A stretch of DNA of 64,000 nt from Fonsecaea monophora. Taxonomy: Eukaryota > Ascomycota > Eurotiomycetes > Chaetothyriales > Herpotrichiellaceae. Location of the stretch: NCBI RefSeq assembly GCF_001642475.1, contig NW_019173952.1, positions 248,001 to 312,000 of the forward strand, read 5' to 3'. Numbering within the stretch: the stretch's first letter is position 1; every line of letters starts with the position of its first letter. The translations under genes were made by a program, and so were the position numbers. The notes under the pieces are model-generated. The model did not search any database and was not told the origin of the DNA. It worked only from the letters and a program-made list of their open reading frames with translations. Of the stretch, positions 32,495 to 44,215 are shown one piece after another.

Positions 32495-34855
32495 AGCCAG
32501 AATGAGGAAGAATGGTAGCAGCGGAATGAAAGGAGAGGAAACAGTTCTACGACGAGGGGAGATCGAGATTTCACTTTCGAGGAAGGGCACAGCCAGCGGT
32601 GAGCGGAGGCGATATGAAACAATCACACGACTACTTCTTAGCACTTTGGAACTCAGCCACAGCAACAGAAATGCCTCTTGTCCATACAGAAGGACGTTTA
32701 CCTTTTGGTCCATTCTCTTGGCCTTGACTCGCACTGGCGACGATAGACTTCTGGCCTGTCGCCATTCAGTGCTAGCCTATTCATATATCAATGGACTGTA
32801 TTTATATACCAGTTGTCTGTACCTGTAATGGTCAAGTTGTCTATCCAGATGAAAGAGCAAGGTCGTGACTGTTAATCACGACAGTTAGTTCCTCGCAGAG
32901 AAGCGAGACAGGGGTTGCTGGCCTGGTCTAAGTGAACGTGTGATATTACGAGGCTGGGATACCTTTTCAGATGCACTCATAGTTTGATGGCTCCTGCCAA
33001 CTCGTTAAATGCACGGAGCACCTGTAATGGCTACATTTCATTTTTTTATTATTATTTTTTACACTTTATACCTCTATCACCGCAGTCACAATGCTATTGT
33101 CATGCCCACCATCTACCCAAACTTGTGTCAAGAGAAGTAAAGCAATGGCGAGCGAGAGGGTGTGAGTGAAATTCCTAGGAGCCTATGAGTACATCAGCAA
33201 CCCTCGAGTGGAAACATGTCCTCCTCCGAGCCATAACAACTGCAGGACACAACCCCTTTTGATTCCACCAGAGCCTCGGTCGACCTAATTCGCGCCAGCA
33301 AATCAAGGCAATGCGTCCATCTCTACACTGCTCCGCGATCTTCCTCATTACGCAAAAGGCTTAGGTCCGGAAACAATGACGTTGAAATGGGAGGGACGGG
33401 AGAAATAGACGGTCTGGACAAAACCACAACAGTGGCAACTGGATGGTTGACAGATGGAACTTAACAGAGAGCTCACCGAACTTTCTGGAATTGAGCCTTT
33501 GACGGGCTTTCAGATTTGCTGCATCGCAGATCGTGAGCTCCATGGTTAGATGGTCAGTTCAGCTTGAAACAGGACTCGAGCTGGGTTTGGGACAGGTCAG
33601 CTCTTCGCTGAGCATTGGAGCCATGGCTGGGTCGCAATTGTCTTGACATCCAAACTTGCCGCCTCTTTCCCTCTCAACGACGGACAACCGACGGAGAAGC
33701 CGATAGTGTGATTAATATCGAGCGCAGGCCGGGACTATCGGAGTCACCTGTGGTAGGATTCCCAGCAAACCAGAGCAGTTCAAGAAGCGAGTTTGGTGTG
33801 GTCGTGCAGCTTGGGAAGCGTTGTGAACGCAAAACGAGTGGACAAAGACAACAAGCCTCTTGAGGGCAAACTCGTACTGGCGGAAACACAGCAGGTTTCT
33901 AAGGCCCTCAAAGGAACCAGCAGTGCGAGGGGGTTGCAGGCTCGCAGCCCTTGCTTCCGGGCCGTCGTCCAGGGCATCGACAAGGAGAAGAGAGTTGCGT
34001 ATGCAAGTAGCCTTATCGCAGTCTGATCCAGCTGCCTTGTCCAACCGCCAGAGTGAGGTTCACACCAAATTTCTTTGCGCACACCGTACAAACGCCCAGC
34101 TTCTGGCTTAGAGGAGATCTCGGATTGTCGGAGTTGTTATCTTATCCAGCAAGCCCGAAAGCTTTCGAGAGCCTTCAGCGTACATCCCATCCAGAGTTGC
34201 AGCCGCTCGGGAGGCTCGCGGCATGCAACCCACGCCTAGCGGCCGCCGCAGAGGGAATCTGTCTTCCATTTGATAGGTCATTCGTCCCACTTGCACGGGT
34301 CCTGAATTATTTGGTATTCGTGCTGGGCCATGTGGCTAAGTACCCATGTTTCGTCTATTTCCGGCCCCAGCCTGCTTAACGCTGGCTCTGGTTCCCAGAT
34401 CGAATGAAACGGAAACGCCAGCTTAAATGCCTACCAAGAGAAGCTCCCAGATACCAGTAGGGTCAAGGTTGCGGGCCTACCCTCGCTTCAGCCTTTGCAG
34501 ACACAGGGGCCATCTCTGAGACATTCTGAGCCGTGTTTGGCTGCGCTTGGCTCTCCCAAGGCCACCACATCCAGCAGATTGCGACGACAGCCTGGCTAGG
34601 CATGGCTAGGCATGGGTCGCAGCGTAGTCCTGGCGCATACCACTCGCTTGAGGAAAACGTCCAAGGGAACTTGTGTACCTAACATTTCAGCTACATACTC
34701 TGAAAATCCCCCGATTTCTTCACCACGAGTCTCGTCCTCTATCGACGGATATGTTTAAGTAATGTGGTAAATCCACCCACAGTGCAGGGTGCTTGCCACA
34801 GAGCCTTGTGCCCTTCATTGAACCGAGACGCTCCCACGCGCTGGAATTGAGAATC
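32495..34855. other. 2.4 kb region without a supported gene
   Basis: Lies between the Osh gene and a membrane-protein gene on the same strand. There is an AT-rich tract near 33,040-33,060. Overlapping short frames near 33,700-34,300 have no recognisable content. Confidence 0.45.
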
Positions 34856-36769
34856 ATGGCGTCAAAACAACCGGAGGACAGTACATATGAACTACTGCGC
34901 TATGGAGAGACTTCCGGGGTGAGTAGATGCCTACCATCGATGCTGTCTGACCATGACGAGCCACTATCTAAAGTGTTTTGCCAACAGGTACCAACACCCG
35001 AGGAGCCTGAGCAAGGTATACGAAGCTTCATATGGCACAGCCCTTCGATTACAATTGTCTTCGGTATAGGAACGGCCTTTGCTGTGGGATGCGTTGTCTT
35101 CACCCAATGGTTGGGTACGCAGAAGTTTGTCTGCCCAGACTGGGCACTCGATTGCTCAGTGTCCGAGTTCCTTGCCGACGTCGTGGCCCACCTAGGCCAG
35201 GTGCAGGGTATCATCACCGCCGTCTATAGCGCATCGGTAGCCATGATGGCGTACGCGACATTCCAGGTTGCTGAGACGACACTCTGGCCGGCTCTGACGA
35301 TGAGAACGTTCTCACTGGGCGACATGGACCACTATCTAGCCTTGACTCGGGGATCACTGGCAGCGTCGCCAAGGGCCCTGTGGCAAGCTCGAGGTCTCGG
35401 TCCAGTGGCTGTTCTTCTCATCGCTACAGTCATTGCGATCCTCCAATTGACCAGCTCCATCTTTGTCGGGCACGTATACTCGGTCACGAATGTTACCACG
35501 ACTTACTTCAGCAACCACTCGGATGGCGGTGGCATGGGTCTTTCCTTCGACGGCTTCCAGATGAACCCTCCTGGCATGCTCCCCGGCGCAGCTGGAGATG
35601 CGGTTTCGATCTATACGTCGTGGGCCAACGGCCTGAGCAGCGAACCCATGCCGGAACAGCGCAACTTCATCATTGACCGTGCCAATCTCTCAGCTGTGGG
35701 AGCATTTTCAGCACACGCCATCGAGAAACACACCACTATCTCATGCTCAGCCACGCCCATCAACATCACCTCGGAGTACGCGGACATGTTCACTGTCCAG
35801 GTTAACATGTCGGCCACTGATCTTTGGATTCGCCAACAGCCACTGCTCTCACTGTGGGTGGATCGGTGGAAGAATCTCAGCGACGCAAGGGCAGTCACGA
35901 CGATGATGTTCGCTGCCATCAACGGCACGATTGAGGGTGGTCACAGGAACGGGCCAAGCGAAGTCATGCTGGAACTGGGTTACACCGAGGGTGTTTCTTC
36001 ACTGGCATGCGATATTGACGTGGAGCTCAAGGACAGCGTCGTCTGCACCATGAAGGACCCGTCCAAGTGCCCGCCCCCAAGCATGACTCTCTCAAAGCTA
36101 GAATCCCTCGGCCAGCCATGCAGTGGCTGCATCCCCGTCTGGCTCGCCGCCGCCGTAGAAGTGTATGGTGTGAGTATCTATGGGACACAGCCCATGTTCT
36201 ACCCGACCGTTGCGAACCCAGGCGTCCTGGCACCCACCCAGCTCGGCAACCTCTCGGCCGCCTTGCCTGTTGCCTGGACCAGCGTTTCCACGGCTCCCAC
36301 GTCGTACACGTGGCCGCAGGACATTCTGCGCAATTTTATCGAGGTCGGCTCCGGCGCCCTGGCCATAACCATCATGCGCCATTTCCCCAACGAGAGCGGC
36401 ATCCTGGAATCCCGACTTCCCATGTTACGCATCGACGCGAGACGGAGCTGGCTCTTGCTGGTCCCACCGGCGCTGATCCTGCTGAGCGTCGTGCTCGTGG
36501 CCGCGCTGAGTGGCGTCATGCACTCCAAGGCGAATCTCCCCAACGTGCATCGGGGCACCACGAGCGAGATCGTCCTCAACAGCCAGACCGAGGACATCAA
36601 GTCCGTCGTCAGCGAGGCGAGGAAGACATCGACCACCCGAGCCACGCTGTCGAGGCTGCGAGTGCGGTACGGCGTGGTTGCTGGTGGAGGTGCCGGGCTA
36701 GCACGTGAAGGTGGCGTAAGTGCTTTTGACAAGAGGCTGAGCTCGACCGCGGGTTTCTACGGTTCATAG
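34856..36769 (+). CDS. Multi-pass membrane glycoprotein, unknown family
   Basis: Exons 34856-34918 and 34988-36769 give 614 residues. The 69-nt intron (GTGAGT...CAACAG) has no stop and is a multiple of three, so retaining it would only add 23 residues; its signals favour splicing. The short cytosolic N-terminus is followed by three membrane segments (ITIVFGIGTAFAVGCVVF, a second ending MMAYATFQV, and PVAVLLIATVIAILQLTSSI). A large ectodomain of about 320 residues follows, with at least seven N-glycosylation sequons (such as NVTT, NHSD, NITS, NMSA) and several cysteines including PCSGC. A last membrane segment (WLLLVPPALILLSVVLVAAL) precedes a basic cytosolic tail. The pattern resembles uncharacterised fungal surface membrane proteins. 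No enzyme motif is seen. Confidence 0.75.
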   Translation: MASKQPEDSTYELLRYGETSGVSRCLPSMLSDHDEPLSKVFCQQVPTPEEPEQGIRSFIWHSPSITIVFGIGTAFAVGCVVFTQWLGTQKFVCPDWALDCSVSEFLADVVAHLGQVQGIITAVYSASVAMMAYATFQVAETTLWPALTMRTFSLGDMDHYLALTRGSLAASPRALWQARGLGPVAVLLIATVIAILQLTSSIFVGHVYSVTNVTTTYFSNHSDGGGMGLSFDGFQMNPPGMLPGAAGDAVSIYTSWANGLSSEPMPEQRNFIIDRANLSAVGAFSAHAIEKHTTISCSATPINITSEYADMFTVQVNMSATDLWIRQQPLLSLWVDRWKNLSDARAVTTMMFAAINGTIEGGHRNGPSEVMLELGYTEGVSSLACDIDVELKDSVVCTMKDPSKCPPPSMTLSKLESLGQPCSGCIPVWLAAAVEVYGVSIYGTQPMFYPTVANPGVLAPTQLGNLSAALPVAWTSVSTAPTSYTWPQDILRNFIEVGSGALAITIMRHFPNESGILESRLPMLRIDARRSWLLLVPPALILLSVVLVAALSGVMHSKANLPNVHRGTTSEIVLNSQTEDIKSVVSEARKTSTTRATLSRLRVRYGVVAGGGAGLAREGGVSAFDKRLSSTAGFYGS

Positions 36770-38034
36770 CTCGTGTACGTATAATGTACTAAAAGGGGGC
36801 GTTGACCATCTATCCATCCATGCTCCTTGTACTGCAGGTACAATCTTTATCCCCTAATTGAGCTAGGGTAGTTGATTATATCAAGATCTAATGAGAACTC
36901 CTACATGTATCGAGGGAGACGGAAAAGACATACCAATGGGAATGATACACGAAATTCATGTCCACTTGGGCCCTATCATGTTTTGTTCTATCTGTCTATC
37001 TACTCATTCTTCATGGTCCTCTCGAGTCGAATCAAATACAACATGGCAGTTGGGATTCGATTGACCTTTCGCAGTCACTACAACACAGAATAGCTCGGCT
37101 CCCATCTCCTATTCCACCGAGTCTACGTGTGCTTATTCGACGACAGCTCACCACCTTCCCCCTCAAAATAGTATTAATAAAACAATACAATTGCCCATCC
37201 CTATAGGCGAAGCCTCACCTTGTGCTGCCGAGTCTTTCCACAGACGCAATATACATACATAAATGTATTTATGCATGTATTTGCGTACAACGGGGAGTGA
37301 TATTGATTGCCCTCGAGGAAAGAACCTCCCCAAAGCACACATGCCCGAGGACGCAGGTCTGACATGGTCGCTTATCGAGCACATCGGCGAAGCAAGCAAT
37401 GGCAATGGAATTGGCATAACGAGTGTCTATCAGGATGGCTGGGTTGATTGAGTGGGGGGACTGGGATCGAAAAAGGAGTGAGGTCCTGGCGTGTCTTTTG
37501 TTGGGAGATGGAAGAGGAGCGCTGGGAAGGAAGAGGGGTCACACGGATCTTCGTCCGAACTCGATTTTGGAGGTCAATGGGCTCGCTCGGTCGACTCGAC
37601 GACTCGTCCACTCCACATGCCCGGCTTTCGACTACTTTGAGAGCTCTCTCTATCTCGGGTTATCAAAAAGCCCCGGTCGAGCAGAAAGTCTCGGGTAGTC
37701 TGGGTTGACAGAGTCGTCTTCTTGATAGGGGCAAGCATCGACAGTGTTCATGATTGCAAAAAACAATTATAAAGTACCAAGTCGAAAGGTATAAACACAT
37801 ACTAAACCCTCGGAGAGGCACCAGGCACTCAAAAGGGCACAGCTGATGAAGGTGGAGAGGATCAACTTTTCATTTGCCTGCTACATATGTTTGCACTGTA
37901 TCTGCCCGTGGCAATGAAGCTTCTTGTGGACATGATCTGCTCATGCTTGTTTGAATTGGACTCTTGACACTTTTGCCTCCTGCAAAGTCAACTCTGGGGG
38001 AGATTTTGCTCTTTTAAGGCCACCGTTGTAGTAT
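36770..38034. other. Convergent intergenic region
   Basis: Separates the 3' ends of the membrane glycoprotein and cyclophilin genes. No convincing coding frame. Confidence 0.5.
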
Positions 38035-39050
38035 CTAGGGAGCACCGCAGTCGACGATGGTAGGCTTCACCTCATGCTTAACCTGGCCAGACCCAGAACC
38101 GGTTCCCTCGAGTTTCCGAACAATTTCCATGCTCGAATCATCGGCGACCTCACCAAAGACGACGTGCTTGCCATCCAGCCACGAGGTGACAACGGTGGTG
38201 ATGAAGAATTGGGAGCCGTTGCTGTGAGAAACCAGCCATGTCAGTATCGTGTTTCAGCAGGAGAAGAAAAAGAAAGATCAATGGGCAACAAGCTTCCTTA
38301 CGTGTTAGGACCAGCATTGGCCATGGACAAGATTCCTGGCTTGTTGTGGATCCTCTTGAAGTTCTCATCGGCAAACTTCTCACCGTAGATGGACTTGCCG
38401 CCGGTGCCCTAGTAACGTGTGTCAGTCACATGTCTGCCGGTCGTCCGTCTTTTTTCCAATTTTTTTCCAATAGGGAGCCACTGACGTTGCTCGAGTGAAA
38501 TCACCTCCTTGCAACATGAACTGAGGGATGATTCGGTGGAAGGAGCTGCCTTTGTAGCCAAAGCCCTTCTCGCCGGTGCAGAGGGCACGGAAGTTCTCGG
38601 CAGTCTTGGGGACTACATCGTCGTAGAGGTTGAAGTTGATCCTACCGCGGTGAGCTGTATGGTGAGAGCAAGTGGTTAGCCGACGAGCCAGTTCAGCAAG
38701 CACGTAACGAAACAGGAGTCCAAGGTGATGATGACGACCAAGGAGATGGCTGGCATAGAGAAGCAAGAAGGGATCAAAGGACAATGTCACTTACGAGGAG
38801 GGGGAGTTTTTCCAGCGCGTTTGGCATCAGCTCTAGCTTTGTCGAGGTCCGCGTCGGACCATTCGACCTCAAACCAAGCAGTCTTGACCATGGCTGCAGA
38901 AGATGAGGAAAAGAGTCTTGCAAAAGAGGCTGGTGAGGATGGAATGGAATGAGAGAGATGCCGTTGAAGACGAAGGGAAGACGAGGATGGCGGGGTTAAT
39001 AAAGTGTGGTGAAATTTGAAGGAACTGACAGCATGGCGGGGGAGCGACAT
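38035..39050 (-). CDS. Cyclophilin, likely mitochondrial and cytosolic forms
   Basis: A peptidyl-prolyl cis-trans isomerase assembled from exons 39050-38795, 38654-38482, 38408-38302 and 38221-38035. Domain landmarks are [53 protein letters not shown] and [14 protein letters not shown], including the usual catalytic Arg and cyclosporin-contact residues. From ATG 39,050 the product is about 240 residues. The first 53 lack any acidic residue and contain Arg, Ser and hydrophobics, a good mitochondrial presequence. From ATG 38,891 ([11 protein letters not shown]) it is 187 residues and cytosolic. One gene making both forms is known for Neurospora cyclophilin. The exon 2/3 joint is the weak point: frame requires a GTGGCT donor and gives TRATSGTGGK, one residue longer than usual. 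Confidence 0.9.
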
Positions 39051-40049
39051 GGCTGTTTTTTCAATGAGGGGTGATCTGCGCCTGCGTGGTGCGTGCTGCG
39101 GTTGGTGCCAGTGACTGCCAGTGGTGGCCGCCTTGAGAGGGTAGCCGGAAGGTGGGAGGCGTTTCTAGGTTGAAAGGGGGCCTGCCTTCTCGGTTATGCG
39201 GTGGGAGTGGCAGTGGCAGTGGCGGTCGCTCGTGTCAACGCAATGCACAATGGTGGATGACGATGGTGGTTGGGTGGTGATGGTGGGAGCTGCACGTGAT
39301 CGCGATCGTGGCGAATGCGAGAAAAAAAAAAACTGCGCAGAAAGAATCAGTCAGCCCACCCACGCCCACTTCACATGTCTAAACAAGACGTCTTCATCTC
39401 CATCAGAGTTTTGACGCGTATCAGACACTCACCAGCTGCCAGCTGACTTCCTCTGTCTTCTCTGGTCACAAAGAGATGTGTTGTGAAACAGAGACAGAAA
39501 CAATGCTCAGACAAGAGACGAAGTTATCTGCCAGCTGTCCTATACCAGTGACCAGCTTCCACAAGAGCTCGGAGTGTCAGGCCTGGTCAATTGCCAATGT
39601 GCCTGACTGAGGGAAGCGAACGTCAGCGAAAAATACTATCCTGCCGGGCGGTGCCGAAATATTGATACACAAAGTATTGTACAATAAAATCCCGAGAAGA
39701 CGAGCGCGCAAGTCCAGTTGGAGATCGAGCTGAGAGCTTGCTGATGAGAAGACAGCAGCAGCTGAAATACCCCTTGACTACTCCCTACTGGGTGCTTAGG
39801 TGGCCTTGCTGGGTACCCACTGGCTGGCAAATTTATGCTCGCCTCCAGCCAATCAACACTGCTGACCAAATAAAAGACACAAAGGGGTCTTGTACAGTAG
39901 ACTGTCTTGGGATGTTGTGGTTCAGACAATGCATTTCAATGGCATGACTGTCTATCTGGCTGGGTGTCTGGTGATACATCAATATGTGTCACTCGCAGGC
40001 TGACATGTGCAGGCTGCTTTTTCCTCGTCGCCATTACACACATGAGTGC
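39051..40049. other. Cyclophilin promoter and Spa2 3' flank
   Basis: No supported gene. The region next to 39,050 must hold the cyclophilin transcript start or starts. A G/T-rich stretch (repeated TGGCAG and GGTGG words) lies at about 39,200-39,290. Confidence 0.45.
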
Positions 40050-42826
40050 TTAGCTAAAATCATCATCGCCGCTTTTCACTGGCCCAGCTTCCATGGCCAT
40101 TACTCTAGATACCAGTTCCTTGGTCTCACGTGCGATCTTGAAGGACAGAGGAGGTAGTTGCTGAAGGACTTCCTTGTCTTGGGGAGATTCGTTGCCTGCT
40201 TGTAACATTTGCTCTCGGCATTCTCGCAGAATGTCAACAATCGGGCCTGATTTCTCTCTCAAAGTTGCTTGGTATGAAGAAGGCTCGTTCCCAGTCCTGT
40301 CCACCGAGTTCACGATGTTTTCAATCGTGTTAGAGATTGTGGTCATATGGTTTTGGATCGTGGTCATGGCATCGTCCTTCCGGATGGTATCGACCAATGA
40401 GGTGATAGATTGAACCAATCCATCAGTCTGATCTTCGAGGTACATCTGAGCATTCTGGGTCAGCATTGTAAATTGCTACTGGCTATCCTTCCACTTACCT
40501 TGAGATCCTCCAGATCAGCCTCCTCTTGAGTGGTCGCATACTCCGCTTTGATCCCCAATCCTGTGCCATTCATTAAAGTCGATATACTGCGTGGAAGGAG
40601 ACCTGACCCGGCTCGATTGGACACATTCCTCGTCGCCGATGGCGTACTGAGAGCGCTATAGATGCTTTCGACCTCGCTCCGCCTTCTTAAGGTCTCGGCA
40701 ACGTTGAAGTAACCGTTGCTTTGCAGCGGTTCCAACGTCGGTTCATCGTCGTCTTCCAGTTCCCCTGCCGGGGTTGGCCGAATCTTGACGGTGTGAAGGA
40801 GATCAACAACAGCTGCCGTCAAATGTGAAGCCGCGGCGTCGAGAAGACTCAGAGGGGAGAGACCACTCGCGGAAGCAAAATTCTTTGAAGCTGTGATTAA
40901 ATTGTTCGCTGTAGCCGAGACCTTGGTCTTGAGCTTGAGTCGTCGCTTGGCCATTTCCTCATCCTTTTCTGTTGATAATCCGGCGTCGATGTCTGATGTG
41001 ATCCCACGCACTGCTAACACCACCGTTTTCATATGGTCGAGCACAGCTGTTGGTCTATCAGATCTGGCAATTTGAAGCAGCTCATCAATTGCGATCTGGA
41101 ACTTGGTGACGTGGACGTCCTTGACCAGTCCGTCCCGATCCTGAAGAGCCATTGCATGCTGACTTGCATCGGGTCGGGCGATGCTGAGCCCTAGCGAGCT
41201 AGTGCGGACACTTCGAAGTTGTGCTTTGGCCTTCACGTACCGGGCTTTCCAACTCTTGACTTCCTCTTCGAGCTTCTGGACATCGATCTGCAGCTTCTCT
41301 TCTCGTTCCAAATTGCCTCCGCCAGAGTCCGCCATGGCTCTCATTTCTTCAAGGTACGCCTGGCCCTGTCTGCTGACTTCCTCTGTCAACTGCTGTTGTT
41401 GCGCCAGCTGCTCCCGCAGGATCCCATGATCGTGATCCAATTTAAGGAATTTGGTCTTCCAAAGCACGTTGTCACCGCTGTAGTGTGGTGTTTCTGCCCT
41501 AAGCTTCTCAATCTCCTCCTTGAGCGACTTGTTCAAGTTTTCTGCCTCTTCAAGCTTTTTCTCCAAATCCTGCTTAGTAACAGTCCATTCTTCGTTCTCC
41601 CTCTTCAGCTGACGGAGGTCCTTGTCCCTTGATTCAAGGTTTGATTCCAGATCAGAAACCTTCTCTTGTAATTCGGTCAAACTGGGGACGCTAGCTTTGG
41701 GATAGTTCATACTGGCAGCACTCTGCGACGTCGCTGATGTATCCCTATCACTCCTTGGACTCGTAAGAGAGCTTTCAAGCCCGAAAGCATCGCTAGATCG
41801 ATCGTATTTCGATTCCGTGGCCTGAGAATCGTCCTCATCCTCGACCATCATACTTTTATTGGGTGTGATGGTGTTACTCTGAAATTGCTTCGCCATTGGC
41901 CGCCCATAGTCACCGGGCGGGGGAGGATTATCGAACTGAGGAAGACTGGACACCGATTCTTGCCTGTGAGGATAGTTTGGTGCGCCATTTGAACCGAACG
42001 ACTGGGTTCTGGGTGGTGCGCCGAAGCCATTACTTGGGGCAGGCAACCCATCTCTGGAGGAGGCTGCTGGACCTCTGGATTGCGAACGGCCACTGTCTCT
42101 CCTTCCGCCGTCCGGTCTCGCAAATTGGGGGAATCTGCGTTCCAATTCGCAAAAGACGTCAGTCGACAGGTCGCGGAACCTGGGGGTTTGCAGCGATGAG
42201 AGCTTTTGCCTGGCCTGATTTCTCTTCTCGTGGAAATCAGGTCGTGGTTGGAGGAAAGGCGGAATGTTTTGTTGTCGCGGTGGGCGGCCAGGAAGCGGGG
42301 CGGAAGCTTGTCTTCTTTGTAACTCGTCAAAGACATCCGTGCTCAGTTCGTGGAACTGGACGGGCGACAGTCGTAGGAGCTTATCTCGAGCCTTGTTAGG
42401 GCGCGGAGGAGCCTGAGAAGCGCCCTTGAGAAAACTTTTCAGAATTGTATAGTGCCGAAACAGCTCTGTTTCCATCCTCCGGTATTTTCTGCTTTGTTCG
42501 TCTGAGATGGTGCCATCACTGGAACGGGAATTGGCTATAGATCCGGCGCGTGAGGAGCCTCGGGAGCCTGATTCGGACGGACGGCGTTGTCCCATGGCAT
42601 CCAACGATGGAGGAGCGAAATTCATGCCCGCATTGGGAGGAGGACGCATCGACGGCTGAGGTTTAGAGGGTGGGTATTCGTCACCCGGAGGCTTCATAGG
42701 CACATTCGCGAAGGGGCCGTCATTCCGGGGGAGTTGGTTATAAGTGTTTACACCGGACCACTCGCTCGTCGTGGATACAGGTGAGAGTTCGGGCCCTCGA
42801 GAGAGGGGCGGCATTGTGGCTTGCAT
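40050..42826 (-). CDS. SPA2: Spa2-type cell polarity scaffold
   Basis: Exons 42826-40499 and 40445-40050 give about 907 residues. Two Spa2/GIT homology repeats lie near residues 145-240: NKARDKLLRLSPVQFHELST followed by DVFDELQRR, and RNQARQKLSSLQTPRFRDLS followed by DVFCELERRF. They are preceded by the conserved RKYRRMETELFRHYTILKSF helix. A long coiled coil spans about 380-540 (LTELQEKVSDLESNLE and similar). The C-terminal region (IAIDELLQIARSDRP to the end) is the conserved Spa2 tail, finished by the second exon (MYLEDQTDGLVQSI to SGDDDFS). Spa2 scaffolds the polarisome at hyphal tips, linking formin, MAP kinase modules and actin. The intron is 53 nt with GTAAGT and CTCAG ends. The N-terminal start follows the first Met of the frame. 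Confidence 0.92.
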
Positions 42827-44215
42827 ATTGCGAGTTCATGTACTTGAGTTGTCGGAATGTCAAAGACGATCAGAGGGAGGAGATTTCTATGCGTCTTTGT
42901 TCTTTTTGACCAATCCGCGCCAGTTGGACGGGGGCAAGGTATGTGAGGCAGCAAACGTCGGAGGACAGAAGTGAAGTCAGGTGCGGTTGTGCTCTAGCGG
43001 GTCAAGGAGTGGACGAGGGCAGACGACCAAGGCGCAGGCGCGACTGAGATTGATGCACTCGGGGATTCCTGCAGACTGCCCAGCAGACGGCCATGTGAGA
43101 GTAAGTAGATAAACGAATGTGGTGCGATTATTGAACGAGCGAGACGATAAGAAGAGTATACCGATTTACCTAGTCAAGTCGGGAATGACAAAAAGAGGGA
43201 GAGTACAAAGTACAGTAATGTAGTAATTGTGCGCAGGCGTTAAGTGGGTGGTGGAAACATGCAGGTGTAAAGTGCAAGCCATGACCAGGGGGGCAGGGAA
43301 TGAGAGGCTGTGACTGGAACAATGCCTGCGTTGACTCGTGCCTTGCCATTACTCCATATAATTTATTGGAGAGGCGCCCGTATTGACCCTGCACCTGCCT
43401 TGTCCCTCAAATCCCATATCTACTGATGAAAACCAGGTGGTATCACCATTGCCCCTTTTTATTGTCTACCTTCCCAATTGTACCTCTATACATTCCTTGA
43501 CTTGGCCGTCCACACACCATACTGACTGACATCGCACCCCAATTCATGAGTTGATCTACTCGTATCTTTCATGCAGAACATACTCGTACCTGCACCAGGG
43601 TCGTCGCTTGCCAGCCCATTTTCCCAACCCCTTACTCCGTACCTCTGGATCCAATACCACGCATCTCCACTATCCTGGTGCACTAGAAGAATCTCCACCA
43701 TCCAGAAACTCTAGTCTCCAATGTTTCCTAATTGGTTAATCACCCTTCCCACCCTCCGTCTTCTGGATTTTCGTCAAGGAACCACAACTGCCATTTGGTC
43801 CACAGACAACCCGCCTAGGAGCGCCGTCTTGCCGCCTGCACGTCGTGAAGGGCGCCACCAAGCCGTGATCTAAAAGCTTAACAAAGGACTTCGTCTGGTC
43901 GTTCAACACATGGGGTTTCGTGCTTTGCGCTCTGCGCTTTTGACGTTCGAGTGCCGATTGCTCTTACCTGCTCTATTGTGTGTATTCGATATTTTGTTGT
44001 ACAAGATCCGTCGCTACAGGCTGGTTCTTCTGTGTTCCCCATAGCGCAAGTTCCTGGCCATCATGCCGCTGCCATTGTTGTTGATCATTATGAATATCTG
44101 GTCACTAGTCAACGGCAGACCAGCGCCCAACACCTCGCAACGCCCCTTGGGTAAATCGCCATCGCCAATATATACAGTATTGTTCATTTTGACACCATTT
44201 CTAACCCGACTGGTC
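42827..44215. other. Intergenic region between Spa2 and HMG-CoA reductase
   Basis: Contains the Spa2 promoter next to 42,827 and the HMG-CoA reductase 3' end near 44,215. No coding frame is supported. Confidence 0.5.
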
